Source: Hymenoscyphus infarciens (Eukaryota > Ascomycota > Leotiomycetes > Helotiales > Helotiaceae). From it: 24,249 nucleotides of DNA. The stretch is taken from NCBI GenBank assembly GCA_001414345.1, contig LLCB01000538.1, positions 1 to 24,249 of the forward strand, given 5' to 3'. Positions 21,121 to 24,249 of the stretch are shown one piece after another. The notes beneath the pieces were generated by a model that did not search any database, was not told the origin of the DNA, and saw only the letters and a list, made by a program, of their open reading frames with translations. Within the stretch, counting starts at the first letter, position 1; each line of letters opens with the position of its first letter. The position numbers and the translations under genes were made by a program.

Positions 21121-23044
21121 ATGGCTGATAAAGTTGGTACCCGCTCTCCTACTTTCATTCTTCTTCTTAATTACTGTTAGATAACTCTAGGTCCTTTTTT
21201 AAACTAGAAGACATTTCTTAATTAGTAAACACTAACTAGTATATATTCTAGCCTATACTAAGAAGAACGATTTAGTAGAACTTATCATCTTGTCAAAATA
21301 GTAATAGACTTACTTCTAAATATAGCTTATTTTATTCTATAATACGATATCGCTTATGTATTTAGTCTATATATTACTAAGAGATACTTGGAGATAAGGT
21401 CTAGAGTTCGATATATAATAAATGTATTCTACCAGCATTTGTATACACTAGCATGTCAGCTTTAATAGAGTCTAGATAGAATTTTATATCTAGAGAGAGG
21501 TAATGAAGAAGAAGTAGAAAGAGACTAGGTATATAAGTCTTATTTAGTTAGATTATGTTAATATTTATTAGCTATAAGTTAAGAAGCTTATTTAAATATA
21601 TAAACTATATATTAAGTAATACTAATTCGACTTGTAATTAGAAGTATACTAGAGTAATAGTATAAGGAAGTAAAAAAACTTATTAATAGTATAATAGTAG
21701 TTATAGAGAAAACATATTAATATCTTCTTATAGAAGGCAAAATAAGTATTTAACAGAATATTGTCGAAAAGCTTTAAGAGTACGTAGAACGCTAATAATA
21801 ATAGTTTACCTAGAAAAGCTAGGCTAACGCTCGTCTACTAGAAAAAAGACCTTATAAGAAATTATACTAGCTTCTCGAATACGAAAAGAGATAAGAAGAT
21901 ATTTTTAATAAAGCCTCTAGTAAAAACCCAGCTAATGTTAAAATCTTATATACTATATCTATAAGAGAGGTATAAAACACGTTAAGAATTTTTTATAAAA
22001 GTAGGAAACGTATAATATAATAGATAAGAGACGATATTACTAACCGATGTAATATTAAGTTATTAAAACATAGTATAATACGTAAATAGTAGAATTCTAA
22101 TAAGGAACTTTATAAATGATACTTAAAATCATATATCTAGTATTATATTAATAAGGAAATTAAGAACCTTTATTACTAAGTTATAGCCTAGGTTTAGTAA
22201 TTATATAATATTTAGAACCGCTTTGATATAAGAGGAACTAAAAAAGCTATAGCTTACTTTAAATTACTTTAGAGGAAGTTACTAATAATTAAAGTAAGTA
22301 TAGAAAAGTTAAAAAGGTTAATTACAAAGTTACTAGAGTATGAGCAGCGGCTAGAGATTATGTCTATATAGATATTAAATCCTACAACTTTATAAGAGTA
22401 GTTAAATAAATCTATTTAGCTATTTAAGATAGCTAAAGTAAAAGGTTTAGATATTTAGAGGGAGGAAGAGAATATAGAGGATTCTCTAAGTTTTTTAACT
22501 AATCTTAAGATACTTTAGAGAGTTAATGTATTATAGTGTTAAGAGAGAGCTATTAAGGAACTCGCGATCCTAAGAAGAGAGTAGAAGAGAATAGTACACT
22601 AGTGTTTAGAAACATAAGAGACACTTCTAAGATAGTTACTAGTATATAAGAAGTAAAAAGAGATAGCGAACAAGTAGATTATATAAAGAGTAGTAATTAC
22701 TAAATCACTATATAGATGTGATTTAGGCTTAATAGATAAGACACTAAAAGCGAGGATAGCTAGTAAGTTAGAAAGCTAATACTAAAAGTGGTATAAGATA
22801 AGAAGACTAATAATGTTCTATTATAGCTATAGTAGAGGAAGCTAGCTTAAAGATTCCAAGTTTTTAGGTATATATTAGTAAGGAAGAGCTAGCTAAAGAC
22901 ATAGTATTAGAAGAAATTAGCAATAACGAAGAAGAATTAGAGGGATACTTAGACAAGATTAACTAGGTTATAGATAGAGTAGTAGGTAATAGAGCAGTAG
23001 TAAACGAAGGCGTAGATAGAGAGGTTATAGAATTAGAAGCTTAA
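21121..23044 (+). pseudogene. RIP-degraded coiled-coil gene remnant of about 640 codons
   Basis: An ATG at 21121, in a short pocket that keeps normal CpA/TpG, starts a plus-strand phase (1 mod 3) that is readable for about 1.7 kb. The N-terminus MADKVGTRSPTFI is intact up to the first TAG at 21178-21180. Then come a mixed helical region (YQHLYTLACQLQ-like, about 21430), long charged helices such as EYEQRLEIM (about 22338), KVKGLDI then REEENIEDSLSFLTNLKIL (about 22460-22510), and KELAILRRE (about 22557). Near 22810 the signal shifts to phase 2 mod 3, with SKEELAKDIVLEEISNNEEE (about 22880-22940) and an acidic end VIELEA stopping at TAA 23042-23044. Stops inside are TAA/TAG. The architecture is a long coiled coil with an acidic C-terminus; no catalytic motif was seen and the family is unknown. 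Confidence 0.55.
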
Positions 23045-23229
23045 AAGTAGTAATAATTATTCTAGTAGATTTATAATCTTATCTTTTATTACTAACTAAA
23101 ACTATACTTATAAAGAAAAGCATAAGATAGACTATAAATAATTATAATAAAAAGGTCTACTACTAGAGAGTATACTAATCTCTATAGAATTCTTCTTAAT
23201 AAAATAAGTAATTAATAGTAGCTCTAATA
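23045..23229. other. Spacer between dead gene and satellite
   Basis: About 185 bases separate the end of the last coding remnant from the first recognisable satellite unit. No gene, repeat unit or structured element is seen. The composition is AT-rich and RIP-like. Confidence 0.4.
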
Positions 23230-24249
23230 GATATAGTAGTTTAGCTATATTAGCTCTTAGATAGATTTATATAGAATATATAGATATTTAATATATTTAA
23301 CTTTTTTAATCTATTAATACTTTTATATAGTAAATATTATAAATAAAGGTCTAAAAACGTTGGATAGTTATAGTAGCTTAGCTACTACTACTATTAGATA
23401 AATCTAGATAGAATATATAAATGTTTAATATATTTAACTTTTTTAATCTATTAATACTTTTATATAGTAAATATTATAAATAAAGGTCTAAAAACGTTGG
23501 ATAGTTATAGTAGCTTAGCTACTACTACTATTAGATAAATCTAGATAGAATATATAAATGTTTAATATATTTAACTTTTTTAATCTATTAATACTTTTAT
23601 ATAGTAAATATTATAAATAAAGGTCTAAAAACGTTGGATAGTTATAGTAGCTTAGCTACTACTACTATTAGATAAATCTAGATAGAATATATAAATGTTT
23701 AATATATTTAACTTTTTTAATCTATTAATACTTTAAATTTTATGAATAAGGATCTAAAAACGTGTGATAGTTATAGTAGCTTAGCTACTATAACTCTTAG
23801 ATAAATCTATATAGAATATATAGATATTTAATAATTAAATCTCTTTTATACTAAATATAAATAAAGGTCTAAAAGACGCTAGTAAGTTATAGTAGCTTAG
23901 CTACTATAACTCTTAGATAAATCTATATAAAATTTATAAATATTTATCTATTAATACTCTTTTATACTAAATATTATAAATAAAGATTTAAAAGACGTTG
24001 AGAAGTTATAGTAGGTTAGCTACTCTAACTCTTAGATAAATCTATATAGAATATATAGATATTTATCTATTAATACTATTTTATACTAAATATTATAAAT
24101 AAAGATCTAAAAGACGTTAGCGAGTTATAGTAGCTTAGCTACTATAACTCTTAGATAAATCTATATAGAATATATAGATATTTAATAATTAAATCTCTTT
24201 TATACTAAATATTATAAATAAAGGTCTAAAAGACGTTAGTAAGTTATAG
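23230..24249. repeat. Tandem satellite array, units 137 to 116-119 bp, with inverted-repeat core
   Basis: Nine unit starts are visible, at 23230, 23367, 23504, 23641, 23770, 23886, 24005, 24124 and 24243, giving lengths 137, 137, 137, 129, 116, 119, 119, 119 and then the window edge, so the array continues to the right. Each unit begins GTTATAGTAGCT, T, then the reverse complement. The stem is a perfect 12 bp in the copies at 23770, 23886 and 24124, and shorter in the 137-bp copies. After this come TTAGATAAATCTA and a TTAATAC/ATAAATAAAGGTCTAAAA block. The units starting at 23367 and 23504 are identical, and the one at 23641 matches them for about 100 bases before diverging. The sequence is poor in CpA, so it looks RIPed, yet neighbours are identical. 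No coding potential was seen. Confidence 0.9.

Larger units (their letters stand above)
1..24249. other. RIP-mutated AT-rich fungal region
   Basis: The whole window shows directional C-to-T decay in CpA context on both strands. Bases 1-300 contain no CpA and no TpG, and bases 1-960 contain 5 CpA, about 8 TpG and 11 CpG by hand count, while TpA dominates. This is the known product of repeat-induced point mutation in Pezizomycotina. CpG persists better than CpA, so ordinary methyl-CpG decay does not explain it. Stops are almost all TAA/TAG, as expected from CAA/CAG and TGG codons; TGA is rare. Small pockets with normal CpA/TpG survive, for example near 9880-9980, 14229-14285, 17540-17700 and 21121-21170. 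The organism is inferred, not identified. Confidence 0.85.

Noticed and set aside
1..24249. Fungal mitochondrial DNA
   Set aside because: The AT richness suggested it, but there are no rRNA, tRNA or respiratory genes, TAA/TAG interrupt every frame, and the CpA-specific loss on both strands is a nuclear RIP mark.
23230..24249. CRISPR array
   Set aside because: Units are 116-137 bp of continuous similarity with no unique spacers; this is a tandem satellite.
1..24249. Recognisable retrotransposon or DNA transposon catalytic domains
   Set aside because: I looked in the readable frames for reverse transcriptase (YxDD type), integrase or DDE spacing, RNase H, P-loop helicase and tyrosine recombinase motifs, and for LTR or terminal inverted repeats, and found none that I could defend. 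Heavy mutation may hide them.

Overview
This window is a strongly AT-rich, non-genic stretch, most likely from a filamentous ascomycete. It looks like a repeat-rich compartment (AT isochore, subtelomere or pericentromere) inactivated by repeat-induced point mutation (RIP). CpA and its complement TpG are nearly gone and TpA is everywhere: the first 300 bases contain no CpA and no TpG, and the first 960 bases hold 5 CpA against 11 CpG. That context bias on both strands is the signature of RIP with CpA as the preferred target. The longest open frame in the whole 24 kb is only 73 codons.

Read with RIP in mind (TAA/TAG standing for former CAA/CAG, and some TAG for TGG), the sequence is full of large decayed coding regions. 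For thousands of bases one codon phase keeps a low stop density, while the other phases are choked with stops. Strand was judged mainly from residue composition, because in RIPed DNA the codon-aligned antisense frame can look almost as open. Layout: 1 to about 5640 (-), a giant remnant with 51-residue repeats, cut by the window edge; 5640-6030 (+), a small basic remnant; 6016-7800 (-); 8049-9650 (+); 9720-10039 (-), less mutated; 10211-10530 (+), resembling a transposase tail; 10540-12600 (-); 12600-13147, no gene seen; 13148-14228 (+); 14290-14830 (-); 14822-15400 (+); 15410-17697 (-), the clearest one, containing the 73-codon open piece and a Lys/Glu/Ala array; 17700-19870 (-); 19880-21079 (+); 21121-23044 (+).

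The right end (23230-24249, continuing off the window) is a tandem satellite with units of 137 down to 116-119 bp. Each unit carries an inverted repeat around AGCT-T-AGCT. Its best copies are identical to each other although RIP-like in composition, so they were probably amplified after mutation.

I could not assign any remnant to a named family. No reverse transcriptase, integrase, helicase, LTR or terminal inverted repeat was recognised. The density of large, phase-coherent dead genes suggests one or more large mobile elements or an inactivated gene cluster, but this is inference. No RNA gene, CRISPR array, functional promoter or intact protein-coding gene is supported.
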